64,000 bases of DNA from Mesorhizobium sp. (GTDB lineage: Bacteria > Pseudomonadota > Alphaproteobacteria > Rhizobiales > Rhizobiaceae): positions 496,001 through 560,000 of the forward strand of contig SAPZ01000001.1 in assembly GCA_004020875.1 (NCBI GenBank), written 5' to 3'. This document shows, one piece after another, positions 53,251 through 62,537 of this stretch. Both the position numbers and the translations under genes were made by a program. A model generated the notes under the pieces. The model did no database searches, was not told the DNA's origin, and saw only the letters and a list, made by a program, of their open reading frames with translations. The first letter of the stretch is position 1. Each line of letters begins with the position of its first letter.

Positions 53251-54237
53251 ATGCGTTTCAAGTCACTGCTTGGAAAGGCTCGCTGCGTATCCGGACCGCG
53301 CCGAATTCGGACTGGTTTCGCCGCCGGCGCGTTGGCTCTGGCGGCATTCGCGCCGCGGCTCGCTGTCGCTGAGGAGCATCTTTCCGTCGGGGTGGTGAAT
53401 TTTGACAGTTCGGCGGTCACGGCCAACCAGATCGCTCAGACGGTCGTGAAGGAGGGCATCGCCAACGGCTGGGATGTGGTGATCCAGGATCCGAAAGCCG
53501 ATCTCGGACAGGCGAACACGCTTTGCTCGCAATATGTGACGCGTCAGGTTGACGCCATCGTGGTCGCTGTCTTCCAGGTGTCCCAAATGGCCCAATGCCT
53601 AGCCTTTGCGAAAACAGCGTCCATTCCGGTCTTCTTCCTGGGCACCAGCCTCGAAGGCGACGCATCGGGCGCGATTTCCCTTACGATCGCGCAGCCCATC
53701 AACGATGCCTTCGTTGATTTCCTCAGCAAAAACAAGGGCCTCACAGTCTTGGCCTTCACCTACAAGCCTGGCGCCCCGTGTCGGGAGCGTGAAGATCTGC
53801 TGGATGCCCTTGTGAAGAAATCCGACGTCAGCGCGACTTTCGACAAGCAAGAGATCGTCGTTCCCGGCATCGTGACCACCTCGCTGGCAGCGACCCAGGC
53901 CTGGCTGAACGGTCATCCGGATGATGGTGGCAAGAAGCTGGCAATTTGGGCCTGTACTTCAGATGCGGCCTTCGGCGCACTGTCCGCCATGAAGCAGGCC
54001 GGCAGGACGGGCATTCCTATCTACACTTGGGACATGACCGACCTGATCATCGATGCACTGAAGAATAACGAGATGGCGGCGACGCTGTGGATCGACGCCA
54101 ACGGCGTCGCCAAGCAATTGGTGCAGCAGATCAAGGACAACAGGGCCGGCAAGCCACCGCGCACCGACGAAGCCGCGCATCTGGTGATCACGCCGGACAA
54201 CGTGCGGGCTTTCCTGCAGGCGCACCCCAATCTCTGA
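53251..54237 (+). CDS. Ribose-type ABC importer, binding protein (first paralogue)
   Basis: The 328-residue protein has a long signal peptide with basic N-region, cleaved near AVAEEH (residues 37-42). The mature part is Peripla_BP_4: SVGVVNFDSSAVTANQIAQT, DPKADLGQANTLCSQYV and IWACTSDAAFGALSAM. Three Cys at these and GAPC are conserved in the paralogue at 56997, which is unusual for sugar-binding proteins. It is the first gene of a binding protein-ATPase-permease unit. Confidence 0.9.
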   Translation: MRFKSLLGKARCVSGPRRIRTGFAAGALALAAFAPRLAVAEEHLSVGVVNFDSSAVTANQIAQTVVKEGIANGWDVVIQDPKADLGQANTLCSQYVTRQVDAIVVAVFQVSQMAQCLAFAKTASIPVFFLGTSLEGDASGAISLTIAQPINDAFVDFLSKNKGLTVLAFTYKPGAPCREREDLLDALVKKSDVSATFDKQEIVVPGIVTTSLAATQAWLNGHPDDGGKKLAIWACTSDAAFGALSAMKQAGRTGIPIYTWDMTDLIIDALKNNEMAATLWIDANGVAKQLVQQIKDNRAGKPPRTDEAAHLVITPDNVRAFLQAHPNL

Positions 54238-54242
54238 AATCG

Positions 54243-54261
54243 GGTGAAGCGCGGGTTCACC
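54243..54261 (+). terminator. Short intercistronic hairpin
   Basis: GGTGAA and TTCACC form a 6-bp stem with a 7-base loop just after the binding-protein stop, without a T run; probably a message-stabilising element. Confidence 0.35.
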
Positions 54262-54294
54262 TCAATAGAGGCCAACCGGTGCGAAAGGGGAACC

Positions 54295-55830
54295 ATGTCC
54301 ACCAGCGAGCGTAAACAACCGCTTATCGAAGCCCGAGATATTTCCAAATCCTTCGGAGCTATGAAGGTGCTCAAGGGCGTCGAAATGTCGTTTGAGCGCG
54401 GCTGCGTTCACGGTCTCGTCGGCGCGAACGGCGCCGGCAAATCGACCTTTCTCAACATCGTCGGAGGCGTACTCCGGCCCGATTCGGGATCGATTTACGT
54501 CGACGGGACGCCGACAGTCGTCACCGGCCCCCGCCATGCGGCGGACCTTGGCTTCTCCTTCATCTACCAGGAACTGGCGCTCATCCCGCAATTCTCGGCG
54601 TGGGAAAACATGACCATGCGCATGCGTCCGAAAACAGCCCTGGGCATTGGGGACAAGGGATATCGGCGCAGGGCCGCGAAGGCCGTCTCCGACAAATTGC
54701 ATCTGCAGCTCGACCTTGAAAAGCCCGTGTCGTCGCTGTCTGTCGCGGAGCGCGGGCTTGTCGCGATCGGGCGGGCGCTTGTAGGCGAGGCGCGCTTTAT
54801 CGCAATGGACGAGCCGACGGCTGCCCTTTCGGATGCGGAGTGCGTGCGGCTGTTTCAAATCATCCAGGAACTGAAGGCGCAGGGCGTGGCAATTGCCTAT
54901 GTCAGCCACAGGTTGGATGAGGTAGAGGACCTTTGCGATAATGTGACGGTATTCCGCAATGGCGAGGTCGCCATGCGGCTGCAGCGTGGCGACTATACCC
55001 GCAGAAAGCTGGTGGAAGGCATTGCCGGCGACTCGACGGTCAGCGAGAAACTGGCCAGGCGGCGCTCGCCGATATGCTCGCGCGCGACGCCGGCTCTCGA
55101 AGTCCGGAAACTGTCCTGCCCGCCACGGGTCAAGGACGTATCCTTCGATCTTTTCGAGGGAGAGATCCTCGGTCTTGCCGGGCTGGTCGGATCCGGTCGT
55201 ACCGAACTCGCGCGCATGATCTTCGGTGCCGAATCGGTTTGGTCCGGCCAGATGCTCTTGCGGGGTCGGCCTTTCGCGCCGGCGAGCACGCGCGATGCTA
55301 TCGCGCAAGGCCTCGCCCTTGTACCCGAGGAGCGGCGGACCCAGGGTCTGGTCATGGAAGAAACGATCAGTTTCAACACGAGCCTCGGCAACACGGCGGC
55401 CTTCCGCCGCAAGGGCTTACCTTTGGTCGATGAGCGCAAAACCCGGAACGCGGCGAAAAGCGTGATGGACCGCCTGCTAATCAAGGCTGGGTCGCCCGGC
55501 TCGCGCGTGGCCACCCTGTCCGGCGGCAATCAGCAGAAGGTTGTTTTGGGGCGCTGGCTGCTGCGCAGCGCCCGGATCATGGTGCTCGACGAACCCAGCC
55601 GCGGGGTCGACGTGCGCGCCCGCCAGCAGATCTGGGATGCCATTGAGGACTTCGTCAACAAGGGCGGCGCGGCAATCGTGATCAGCAGCGAACTCGAAGA
55701 ACTCGAAGCCTGCGACCGGGTCATGGTTATGGCAGAGGGGAAATCCGTCGGCGAGCTAGAGGCCGATAATGTAACAGAAACAAAGATGCTTGAACTCATC
55801 TATAGCGCCAAGGAAAACCACTTATGGTAG
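54295..55830 (+). CDS. Ribose-type ABC importer, double ATP-binding protein
   Basis: ATG 54295 gives 511 residues, the normal RbsA length, preceded by AAGGGGAA. The first ATPase domain has Walker A GANGAGKST and Walker B FIAMDEPTAAL, but its signature reads SSLSVAERGLVAIGRAL. The second has the degenerate GLVGSGRTE typical of RbsA proteins, then LSGGNQQKVVLGRW. It overlaps the permease gene by 7 bases. Confidence 0.92.
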   Translation: MSTSERKQPLIEARDISKSFGAMKVLKGVEMSFERGCVHGLVGANGAGKSTFLNIVGGVLRPDSGSIYVDGTPTVVTGPRHAADLGFSFIYQELALIPQFSAWENMTMRMRPKTALGIGDKGYRRRAAKAVSDKLHLQLDLEKPVSSLSVAERGLVAIGRALVGEARFIAMDEPTAALSDAECVRLFQIIQELKAQGVAIAYVSHRLDEVEDLCDNVTVFRNGEVAMRLQRGDYTRRKLVEGIAGDSTVSEKLARRRSPICSRATPALEVRKLSCPPRVKDVSFDLFEGEILGLAGLVGSGRTELARMIFGAESVWSGQMLLRGRPFAPASTRDAIAQGLALVPEERRTQGLVMEETISFNTSLGNTAAFRRKGLPLVDERKTRNAAKSVMDRLLIKAGSPGSRVATLSGGNQQKVVLGRWLLRSARIMVLDEPSRGVDVRARQQIWDAIEDFVNKGGAAIVISSELEELEACDRVMVMAEGKSVGELEADNVTETKMLELIYSAKENHLW

Positions 55831-56834
55831 ACGCTGCATCGGATAACCGTAAGACTCCCCTTGCGTTCGGCTCGCGCCTTGGACTGCGCCAGTCGCCCGC
55901 GGCCTTGATCGGACGCTATGGAGCACTTCTAGTTCTGGCAGGCCTGATCCTATATTTCTCCCTGGCCTCGCCCTATTTCATGAACGCACGAAATATGGTG
56001 CAGATCATCAACCAGGCAGCGCTCGGTTGCATCGTCGCCGGCGGATTGACCATTGTGCTCGCCGGAGGGCATTTCGATCTCAGCATCGGCTACATGGCGA
56101 GCCTATCCGGCGTCATCGTCGCCAACCTGATGGCCGCCGACGTGCCGGTGCCCGTGGCGATGGGGGTCGCCATTGCCAGCGGCGTGATCGCGGGAGCGGT
56201 GAACGGCTTCCTGGTCACAAAGCTCGAGATCCACGCGCTTGTGGCCACGCTCGGCACCGGCAGTCTGTTGGTTGGCGTGAACTACCTGCTGAGCTCCGGC
56301 GTGGCCACGTCCATAGCTGGCATCCGTCCTGAATTCATGTCGATCGCCATCGGCAACTGGTTGGGCGTTCCCCGCCCGGTCTATTACATGGTCATCATGT
56401 CGCTCATCCTGTGGGCGATCCTCAGCAAGACGGACTTCGGCCGCAACGTCCGCGCGGTTGGCGGAAACGTCGAGGCGGCGATGCTCTCGGGCGTCCCGAT
56501 CAAGCGGGTGGTGACCTTGACCTTCGTGATCTCAGGAGTTTGCGCGGCGGTGACCGGCGTGCTGCTGGCCTCGACCGTTGGTAGCGGCCAGCCGAATGGC
56601 GGCGACGGATATACGCTCACCTCTTTCGCCGCGGCCTTCGTCGGGTCGACCGTGCTGCGTGAAGGTCAGTTCCATGTCTTCGGAACGATCGTCGGCGGCG
56701 TCACTGTCGCGGCGGGCTTCAACGGCCTGGCCCTCATTGGGGTGCCGCCCTTCGTGCAGTACCTGTTCCAGGGCCTGCTCCTAATCGCGGCGGTCGCCTT
56801 GAGCAGCGCCGGCCGGCGATGGAGCCGTGGTTAA
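55824..56834 (+). CDS. Ribose-type ABC importer, permease
   Basis: The 336-residue BPD_transp_2 permease has multiple hydrophobic helices, AGGHFDLSIGYMASLSGVIV (family GGxDLSVG) and VGGNVEAAMLSGVPIKRV. It partners the double ATPase and probably both paralogous binding proteins. Confidence 0.92.
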   Translation: MVDAASDNRKTPLAFGSRLGLRQSPAALIGRYGALLVLAGLILYFSLASPYFMNARNMVQIINQAALGCIVAGGLTIVLAGGHFDLSIGYMASLSGVIVANLMAADVPVPVAMGVAIASGVIAGAVNGFLVTKLEIHALVATLGTGSLLVGVNYLLSSGVATSIAGIRPEFMSIAIGNWLGVPRPVYYMVIMSLILWAILSKTDFGRNVRAVGGNVEAAMLSGVPIKRVVTLTFVISGVCAAVTGVLLASTVGSGQPNGGDGYTLTSFAAAFVGSTVLREGQFHVFGTIVGGVTVAAGFNGLALIGVPPFVQYLFQGLLLIAAVALSSAGRRWSRG

Positions 56835-56909
56835 GATTCCTTCGGCGCCTTTTCCTGCCGTTCGCGCCCTAGGCAAACGTCTCTGGGTGATGCTGTGTCT
56901 CCTGGAGTA

Positions 56910-56925
56910 ATGGAATCGTTTCCAA
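56910..56925. promoter_or_regulatory. LacI-type operator (copy 9 of 10)
   Basis: ATGGAATCGTTTCCAA lies 71 bases before the second binding-protein gene, giving that gene its own control separate from the ABC unit upstream. Confidence 0.82.
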
Positions 56926-56996
56926 ATCGACGCTAGCCGTTTGCCTGCGGCTCATGCGTGCACTGATCGAACAGGCATATAAGGAGGGGACTGACA

Positions 56997-57992
56997 ATGA
57001 TACTCTATTTGCTCAAAATGGCGGCCCGACGCGGTCGCAAGCTTGCCAGTGCCTTGGCCTGCATCGGCCTGATTGGAGCGGGCGGGGAGCTGCCTGCAAT
57101 GGCTCCTGATAGTGCCCAAGCCGGAGCCCCACTGACCATCGGACTAGTGAATTTCGATGCCTCGGCGCTGCCGGCAAACATCCTCGCCGAGGGCGTCCGC
57201 GCCAAGGCGAAGGAAGCCGGTTGGGATGTCATAGTTCAGGATCCCAAGGCGGACCTCGGACAGGCCAATGCCATCTGCACTCAGTACGTCACCCGCAAGG
57301 TCGACGCCATCATCGTTCACGTCTTCCAGATTTCTCAGATGGCGCAGTGCCTTGCTTACGCGAAGGATGCCTCCATCCCGGTCTATTTCATGGGGAGCAC
57401 GCTTCAGGAGGGCGTCGCCGGCACGGTCTCGCTCGCCGTCGCAAGCGGCGTTAACAAGGATTTCCTTACTTTTGCGGCCACCGTTCCGAACCTCAAGGTC
57501 CTTGCTTTCACCTACCGTCCGGGCGCTCCCTGCCTTATCCGTGAGCAAGATCTGGATACCCAGATCGCAGCGGGTAAACTCTCCTTGCAGGTGAGCAAGG
57601 AGGAAATCCGAGTCCCTGGCATCGTCACCAACGCTCTGGCTTCGACCCAGGCTTGGCTCAACGGCCATCCGGCGGGCCAGAAGGAGAATCTGGCGATCTG
57701 GGCATGTACCTCGGACGCAGCTTTCGGCGCGCTCACGGCGCTTAAGCAGGTCGACCGCGCCGGCATCCCGATTTACACCTTTGACATGAACGAACAGATC
57801 GTTGACTCGCTGCGCGCCGGCGAGATCGCCGAAACACTATGGATCGATCCAAAGGGCGTCGGCAGCCAGCTGGTCAAGCAGATCCAGGACCACATCGCTG
57901 GAGGCGCGCCGCGTGAGGACGAGGCGGCACACCTTGCGATCACCAAGGACAATCTGGAGGACTTTCTTAAGAAACACCCCGACCTGAACTAG
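56997..57992 (+). CDS. Ribose-type ABC binding protein (second paralogue)
   Basis: The 331-residue protein is strongly similar to the product of 53251-54237 through the whole mature region (DPKADLGQANAICTQYVTRK, VPGIVTNALASTQAWLNGHP, IWACTSDAAFGALTALKQ). The signal peptide is longer and different, ending near QAGAP (about residue 42). RBS AAGGAGGGG. It has its own operator and no membrane genes of its own, so it probably delivers a related ligand to the same permease. Confidence 0.9.
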   Translation: MILYLLKMAARRGRKLASALACIGLIGAGGELPAMAPDSAQAGAPLTIGLVNFDASALPANILAEGVRAKAKEAGWDVIVQDPKADLGQANAICTQYVTRKVDAIIVHVFQISQMAQCLAYAKDASIPVYFMGSTLQEGVAGTVSLAVASGVNKDFLTFAATVPNLKVLAFTYRPGAPCLIREQDLDTQIAAGKLSLQVSKEEIRVPGIVTNALASTQAWLNGHPAGQKENLAIWACTSDAAFGALTALKQVDRAGIPIYTFDMNEQIVDSLRAGEIAETLWIDPKGVGSQLVKQIQDHIAGGAPREDEAAHLAITKDNLEDFLKKHPDLN

Positions 57993-58225
57993 GCTGGAAC
58001 CATCCGCGCCGGCACTTACGGGCCACCGCCCCGTCATGTGTCGCGCGACGACCTGTCGGAAGCGTTGCGGCGCATGATCGCGGCAAAGGGACCCCGGCGG
58101 CCGTACGGACGCTCTTCGCGGTTCCGCCGCTTACGGCAGGAAGTTCTTGGTCTACCCTCGAGAAGAAGGGGGTCCGAAGCTGCACTTTGGAGTTGTTGGG
58201 AAATCCTGGAAATGCTATCCAGCAT

Positions 58226-58241
58226 CTGGAAACGCTTCCAT
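58226..58241. promoter_or_regulatory. LacI-type operator (copy 10 of 10)
   Basis: CTGGAAACGCTTCCAT, with two symmetry mismatches, lies 82 bases before the acyl-CoA dehydrogenase start. The rest of the 57993-58323 gap shows no gene. Confidence 0.75.
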
Positions 58242-58323
58242 TTGTTGCCTCTTTTCGGCCAGAGCCGCGGCGGGCATGGCCGAGAAGTGGCGCTCCCTGA
58301 GATGTTCTGAGGAGGAGCAACTC

Positions 58324-59532
58324 GTGACCCTACATGAGCCTGCCGACGCACAGAACGCGGCCGATCCAGTATCGCTGGTACTCGGCGAGGACTTTCCCGA
58401 ATTGCGGGAGGGCACACGCCGGATTTGCGCTGGCTTCCCGGGTTCATACTGGCGAGAGCTTGACGATACTCGCGGCTATCCGAGCGAGTTCGTTCGCGCT
58501 CTGACGAACGCGGGCTATCTGGCAGCGCTCATCCCCGAGGAATACGATGGCTCCGGATTGCCTCTGCGGGCTGCGGCTGTCATCCTCGAGGAGATCAACG
58601 CCAGCGGCTGCACGGCGAGCGCAGCACATGCGCAGATGTATATCATGGGCACGTTGCTGCGGCATGGGAGCGAGACCCAGAAGCGAAAATACTTACCGGA
58701 GATCGCGTCGGGTCGGCTGCGATTGCAAGCTTTTGCCGTGACTGAACCCAATACCGGGTCGGACACGACTCAGCTAAGGACCCGCGCGGTGCGCAGCGGG
58801 GACCACTACGTGGCCAACGGGCAGAAGGTGTGGACTTCTCGCGCGCTTCATTCTGACCTCATGCTGCTCCTGGCCCGCACCACGCCGCTTGACCAGGTCG
58901 CTCGGCGCACTGATGGCCTTTCCGTCTTCCTGGTCGATCTGCGCGAGGCCCGGGGAAACGGCGTCGAAATAAAGCCGATAAAGGCGCTCATCAACCACAA
59001 CACCACAGAAGTCTTTATCGAGAATCTCAAGATCCCGGTTGGGAACCTTATCGGCCAGGAAGGGCAGGGCTTCCGATACATCCTCGACGGCATGAATGCC
59101 GAGCGCATTCTGGTCGCATCCGAATGCATCGGCGACGGACGATGGCTGCTGCGGCAGGGTGTTTCCTATGCCAGTGACAGGGAAGTCTTCGGCAGGCCAA
59201 TTGGACAGAACCAGGGCGTACAGTTCCCGCTGGCGCGAGCCTTTGCCGACCTGGAGGCCGCCGACTTGATGTGCCGTAAGGCCGCCGCGTTGTTCGACGC
59301 CGGTTTGCCCTGCGGCGCGGATGCCAACATCGCCAAAATGCTCGCGTCGGAAGCGACCTGGAAAGCGGCAGACACCACGCTGCAGACCTTCGGCGGTTTT
59401 GGCTATGCGCAGGAATACGACATCGAGCGCAAATGGCGGGAGGTGCGTCTCTATCAGACCGCGCCGATCTCCACCAACATGGTGCTGGCCTATGTGGCGC
59501 AGCACGTTCTCGGCCTCCCTCGCTCGTATTGA
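58324..59532 (+). CDS. Acyl-CoA dehydrogenase
   Basis: GTG 58324, 6 bases after GAGGAGG, gives 402 residues; the longer open frame has no supporting site. AFAVTEPNTGSDTTQL and FGGFGYAQEYDIERKWRE are family signatures. The usual catalytic Glu of medium/short-chain enzymes (in YEGTS) is missing (LYQTAPIST). Instead MNAERILVAS provides Glu260, the position used by isovaleryl-CoA and long-chain dehydrogenases. This points to a branched or bulky acyl-CoA. FAD-dependent; electrons go to ETF. Followed 13 bases later by MmgE copy 2. Confidence 0.88.
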   Translation: MTLHEPADAQNAADPVSLVLGEDFPELREGTRRICAGFPGSYWRELDDTRGYPSEFVRALTNAGYLAALIPEEYDGSGLPLRAAAVILEEINASGCTASAAHAQMYIMGTLLRHGSETQKRKYLPEIASGRLRLQAFAVTEPNTGSDTTQLRTRAVRSGDHYVANGQKVWTSRALHSDLMLLLARTTPLDQVARRTDGLSVFLVDLREARGNGVEIKPIKALINHNTTEVFIENLKIPVGNLIGQEGQGFRYILDGMNAERILVASECIGDGRWLLRQGVSYASDREVFGRPIGQNQGVQFPLARAFADLEAADLMCRKAAALFDAGLPCGADANIAKMLASEATWKAADTTLQTFGGFGYAQEYDIERKWREVRLYQTAPISTNMVLAYVAQHVLGLPRSY

Positions 59533-59545
59533 GGCATCCGTCCGT

Positions 59546-60904
59546 ATGACTGGTGTGACACAAAGACTGGGCGCATTCGTTGCGTCGATTGGCTATCGCG
59601 ACATCCCCGAAATGTGTCGCACTGCCGCGCGCACCGGAGTGGTCGATTGCGTTGGTGTGATGATTGCCGGATCCCGCGAAGAAGCACCACGGATCGTATC
59701 TCGGCTGGTGCCGGAATCCGCCAGCAACGCCTACGCGATGGAGATACCCTCGGGCCGTAGGCTCTCGCCGGCTGACGCGGCACTGGTCAATGGTGTCGCG
59801 GCGCATGCGCTCGATTATGACGACGTGGCCCTGTCGGCCCATCCCAGCGCCGTGCTGACACCCGTGATTCTGGCTGTTGGCCAGACCATCAGAGCGGACG
59901 GCACAGAGGCGATCACGGCCTACGTCGCCGGCTACGAAGTATGGGCGCAACTTCAGGCGCTGGAGCCCGGACAGCTTCATGACCGCGGCTTTCATCCAAC
60001 CGCTGTGTTGGGGACCATTGCCGCCGCTGCTGCCTGCGCCAGGCTGCGCGGCTTCAATGCCGACGCCGCTGCAGCCGCGCTCGGGTTGGCCGCCTCGCTT
60101 GCTTCAGGGCTGGTTGCGAATTTCGGCACGATGACCAAGCCTTTGCACGTCGGCCGCGCGGCGCAGGCGGGCGTCCTGGCGACCGAACTCGTCGCCAGCG
60201 GCTTCACCGCGTCGCCCGATGCCATCGAACATCGCGCGGGTTTCCTGGTCGCGCATTCTCCTTCGGGAAAACCGTCCCTAGAGGCCGACCTGGATCTAGG
60301 TCGCGTCTGGCGGCTTGCGGCCAGCGGCGTCAACGTCAAGCGCTACCCGACATGCTATGCGACGCACCGCGCGATCGACTCGATGCTTGGCCTCGCCTTG
60401 CGGCACGACTTTCAGCCATCAGACGTAGCCAAGGTTCGTGTGCTGACCGGCGGTACCCAGCATAGGATGCTGCGCAACGCGGCGCCCCAGACGGCGCTGG
60501 AAGCCAAGTTCAGTATGGAGTTCGCGATGGCCGCCGCGCTCATCGCGCGGCGCGTCACGCTCGCCGAATTGAGCGATGCCTTCGTGAGGCGCCAGGACGT
60601 GCGGTCCGCCTTTGACAAGGTGGTGGTCACGACGACGGAGGAGCGCATGGAAGGCAACGAGACCTTCGCGCCGTTCGATCAGGTTGAGGTCGTCCTGCGG
60701 TCGGGTGCGGTTCTCAGCCATCCGCCGGTGACCCACGCCAAGGGCAGTTGGGAAAAACCGCTCTCGGTTGATGAACACCGGGAAAAATTCATCGGTTGCG
60801 TCACGCCCACGCTTGGTGAGAGCCGGACGCATGAGCTCTGGACGGCCTTGCAGGCGCTCGATCAGCTGCCTACCCTGGGTGGCTTGCCGATGGCTGCGCA
60901 ATAA
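59546..60904 (+). CDS. MmgE/PrpD-family protein (second copy)
   Basis: ATG 59546 gives 452 residues. It has the family's HALDYDDVALSAHPSAVLTP motif and KRYPTCYATHRAIDSMLGLA with the conserved KxYP. It is likely a dehydratase, decarboxylase or epimerase of small polycarboxylates. It is more canonical than the first copy (HFQDDTDHDSWSHPGS there). It is translated in the acyl-CoA dehydrogenase operon under the operator at 58226. Confidence 0.88.
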   Translation: MTGVTQRLGAFVASIGYRDIPEMCRTAARTGVVDCVGVMIAGSREEAPRIVSRLVPESASNAYAMEIPSGRRLSPADAALVNGVAAHALDYDDVALSAHPSAVLTPVILAVGQTIRADGTEAITAYVAGYEVWAQLQALEPGQLHDRGFHPTAVLGTIAAAAACARLRGFNADAAAAALGLAASLASGLVANFGTMTKPLHVGRAAQAGVLATELVASGFTASPDAIEHRAGFLVAHSPSGKPSLEADLDLGRVWRLAASGVNVKRYPTCYATHRAIDSMLGLALRHDFQPSDVAKVRVLTGGTQHRMLRNAAPQTALEAKFSMEFAMAAALIARRVTLAELSDAFVRRQDVRSAFDKVVVTTTEERMEGNETFAPFDQVEVVLRSGAVLSHPPVTHAKGSWEKPLSVDEHREKFIGCVTPTLGESRTHELWTALQALDQLPTLGGLPMAAQ

Positions 60905-60941
60905 CGCGCGTGATCGGCCTCGCGTATTTAGCAGTTGGACA

Positions 60942-62489
60942 TCAGTGGACGGCGGCAGAGAGGATCTTGTCTTCCGTTGCATCGGCCGCATCGAATTCCT
61001 GTACGATCCTGCCACCGCGCGCGACAAGGATCCTGTCGGAAATCGCCAAGATTTCAGGCAGGTAGGAGGAGATGACAACGACCCCTTTGCCTTCCGACGC
61101 TAGTTCGCGGATGGCCGCGTGGATCTGCGGGATTGCTCCGACATCGACCCCGCGCGTCGGCTCGTCAAAAAACAGCACCAAAGGCTCCTGAACCAGAGCC
61201 TTTGCGACGACTACTTTTTGCTGGTTGCCTCCCGAAAGTTCGCCAACCTTGGAAGCCCGTTTGAGCGCCGAGATCGAAAGAGCGCTGACCATCCGGTCGG
61301 AAACCCGCCTGCGCTGGGCGCGTGAATAGAAAACCCGTCCGCCGTGCGGCCCGGCCAGGAACGACAGATATATGTTGTCGTCAATCGTCGTCGCATCGAA
61401 AAAGCCGTTCAGTTTCCGATCTTCGGTTATATAGGCGATGCCGTCCCTGATCGCCTGCCGAGGCACGCGATATCGTATCGGACGTCCGCGAAACGAGATC
61501 GATCCGCCGTTGACGCGGTCGCGCTTGAGGGCACCGCAGACGATCTTGGCGATCTCGCTCCGGCCGGAACCGACCAGGCCGGCGATGCCGAGGACTTCAC
61601 CCGCGACCACCGAGAAGGACATGTCTTCGACCATCATTCCCATCGAGACGTTCTTGACCTCCAGTAATCTTTCGCCCCCAGGTCTCTCCTGAGAGGGTGT
61701 TCCGGCGGGATGGCGGGCATAGTTGCTGTCTTTCAGGTCGCGCCCGACCATCAGCCGTATGATCTGGTTCCTGTCTAGATCGGCGGCTGCGGACGTCGTG
61801 ACCAGCCGTCCGTCGCGCAGGATGGTGATACGGTCGGCGAGTTGAAGGGCCTCCTCGAGCGCGTGGGAGATGAAGACAACGCCGATCCCCCGCTGGCGTA
61901 GTTGTCGCATCAGCCTGAAGAAGTGCCGGGTCTCCTCCGGCGTAAGGCTGGCGGTGGGTTCGTCGAAGATGATGATCCGCGCATTGAGCTGCATGGCGCG
62001 AGCGATTTCGACCATTTGCCGCTTTGCCGTGCCCAGCGTGTCAACGACGGCCAAGGGATCGACGTCAAAATGCAGGCCAGCAAGCGCCTTCTGTGCCTGC
62101 TCGGCGATCTGGCGGTAGCTGATGATCGCCGATTCGCGGCCCAGCACCAGATTTTGAGCAACGGTCATAGTCGGCACTAGGCTCGTCTCCTGATACACCA
62201 TAGCGACCCCGACACGCAGCGCGTCGCGCGGGTCCGACATGGTCATTTCCTGGCCATCCAGCAGATATTTGCCGGAGGTCAGCTTCACGGCGCCGGCGAT
62301 GATCTTTGACAGGGTAGACTTGCCTGCGCCGTTCTCGCCGAGCAGCGCGTGGATTTCACCTGGCCTGACGTCGAAGTCCACGTTCTCGATGGCGTTGATG
62401 CCGCCATAAGCCTTCGTGCCCTTCTCAATCCTTAAAATCGATTTTTGTCCTGTAGCCGAGCGGGAGGTTGTGTTTTCGTTTTGTTGCAT
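60942..62489 (-). CDS. Ribose-type ABC importer, double ATP-binding protein (second system)
   Basis: ATG 62489 (CAAGGAC upstream) gives 515 residues. Domain 1 has Walker A GENGAGKST, VVDTLGTAKRQMVEIARAMQ as signature and IIFDEPTASLTPEE; domain 2 has GLVGSGRSE and LSGGNQQKVVVAKALV. It is last in the order binding protein-permease-ATPase on the minus strand. No GGAAACGTTTCC site lies within the part of the operon seen here. Confidence 0.92.
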   Translation of the reverse strand: MQQNENTTSRSATGQKSILRIEKGTKAYGGINAIENVDFDVRPGEIHALLGENGAGKSTLSKIIAGAVKLTSGKYLLDGQEMTMSDPRDALRVGVAMVYQETSLVPTMTVAQNLVLGRESAIISYRQIAEQAQKALAGLHFDVDPLAVVDTLGTAKRQMVEIARAMQLNARIIIFDEPTASLTPEETRHFFRLMRQLRQRGIGVVFISHALEEALQLADRITILRDGRLVTTSAAADLDRNQIIRLMVGRDLKDSNYARHPAGTPSQERPGGERLLEVKNVSMGMMVEDMSFSVVAGEVLGIAGLVGSGRSEIAKIVCGALKRDRVNGGSISFRGRPIRYRVPRQAIRDGIAYITEDRKLNGFFDATTIDDNIYLSFLAGPHGGRVFYSRAQRRRVSDRMVSALSISALKRASKVGELSGGNQQKVVVAKALVQEPLVLFFDEPTRGVDVGAIPQIHAAIRELASEGKGVVVISSYLPEILAISDRILVARGGRIVQEFDAADATEDKILSAAVH

Positions 62490-62537
62490 TGTCCTTGACC
62501 TGGGAGCAAAGAGCATTTCTTGGCGGCCAGCCGCAGT

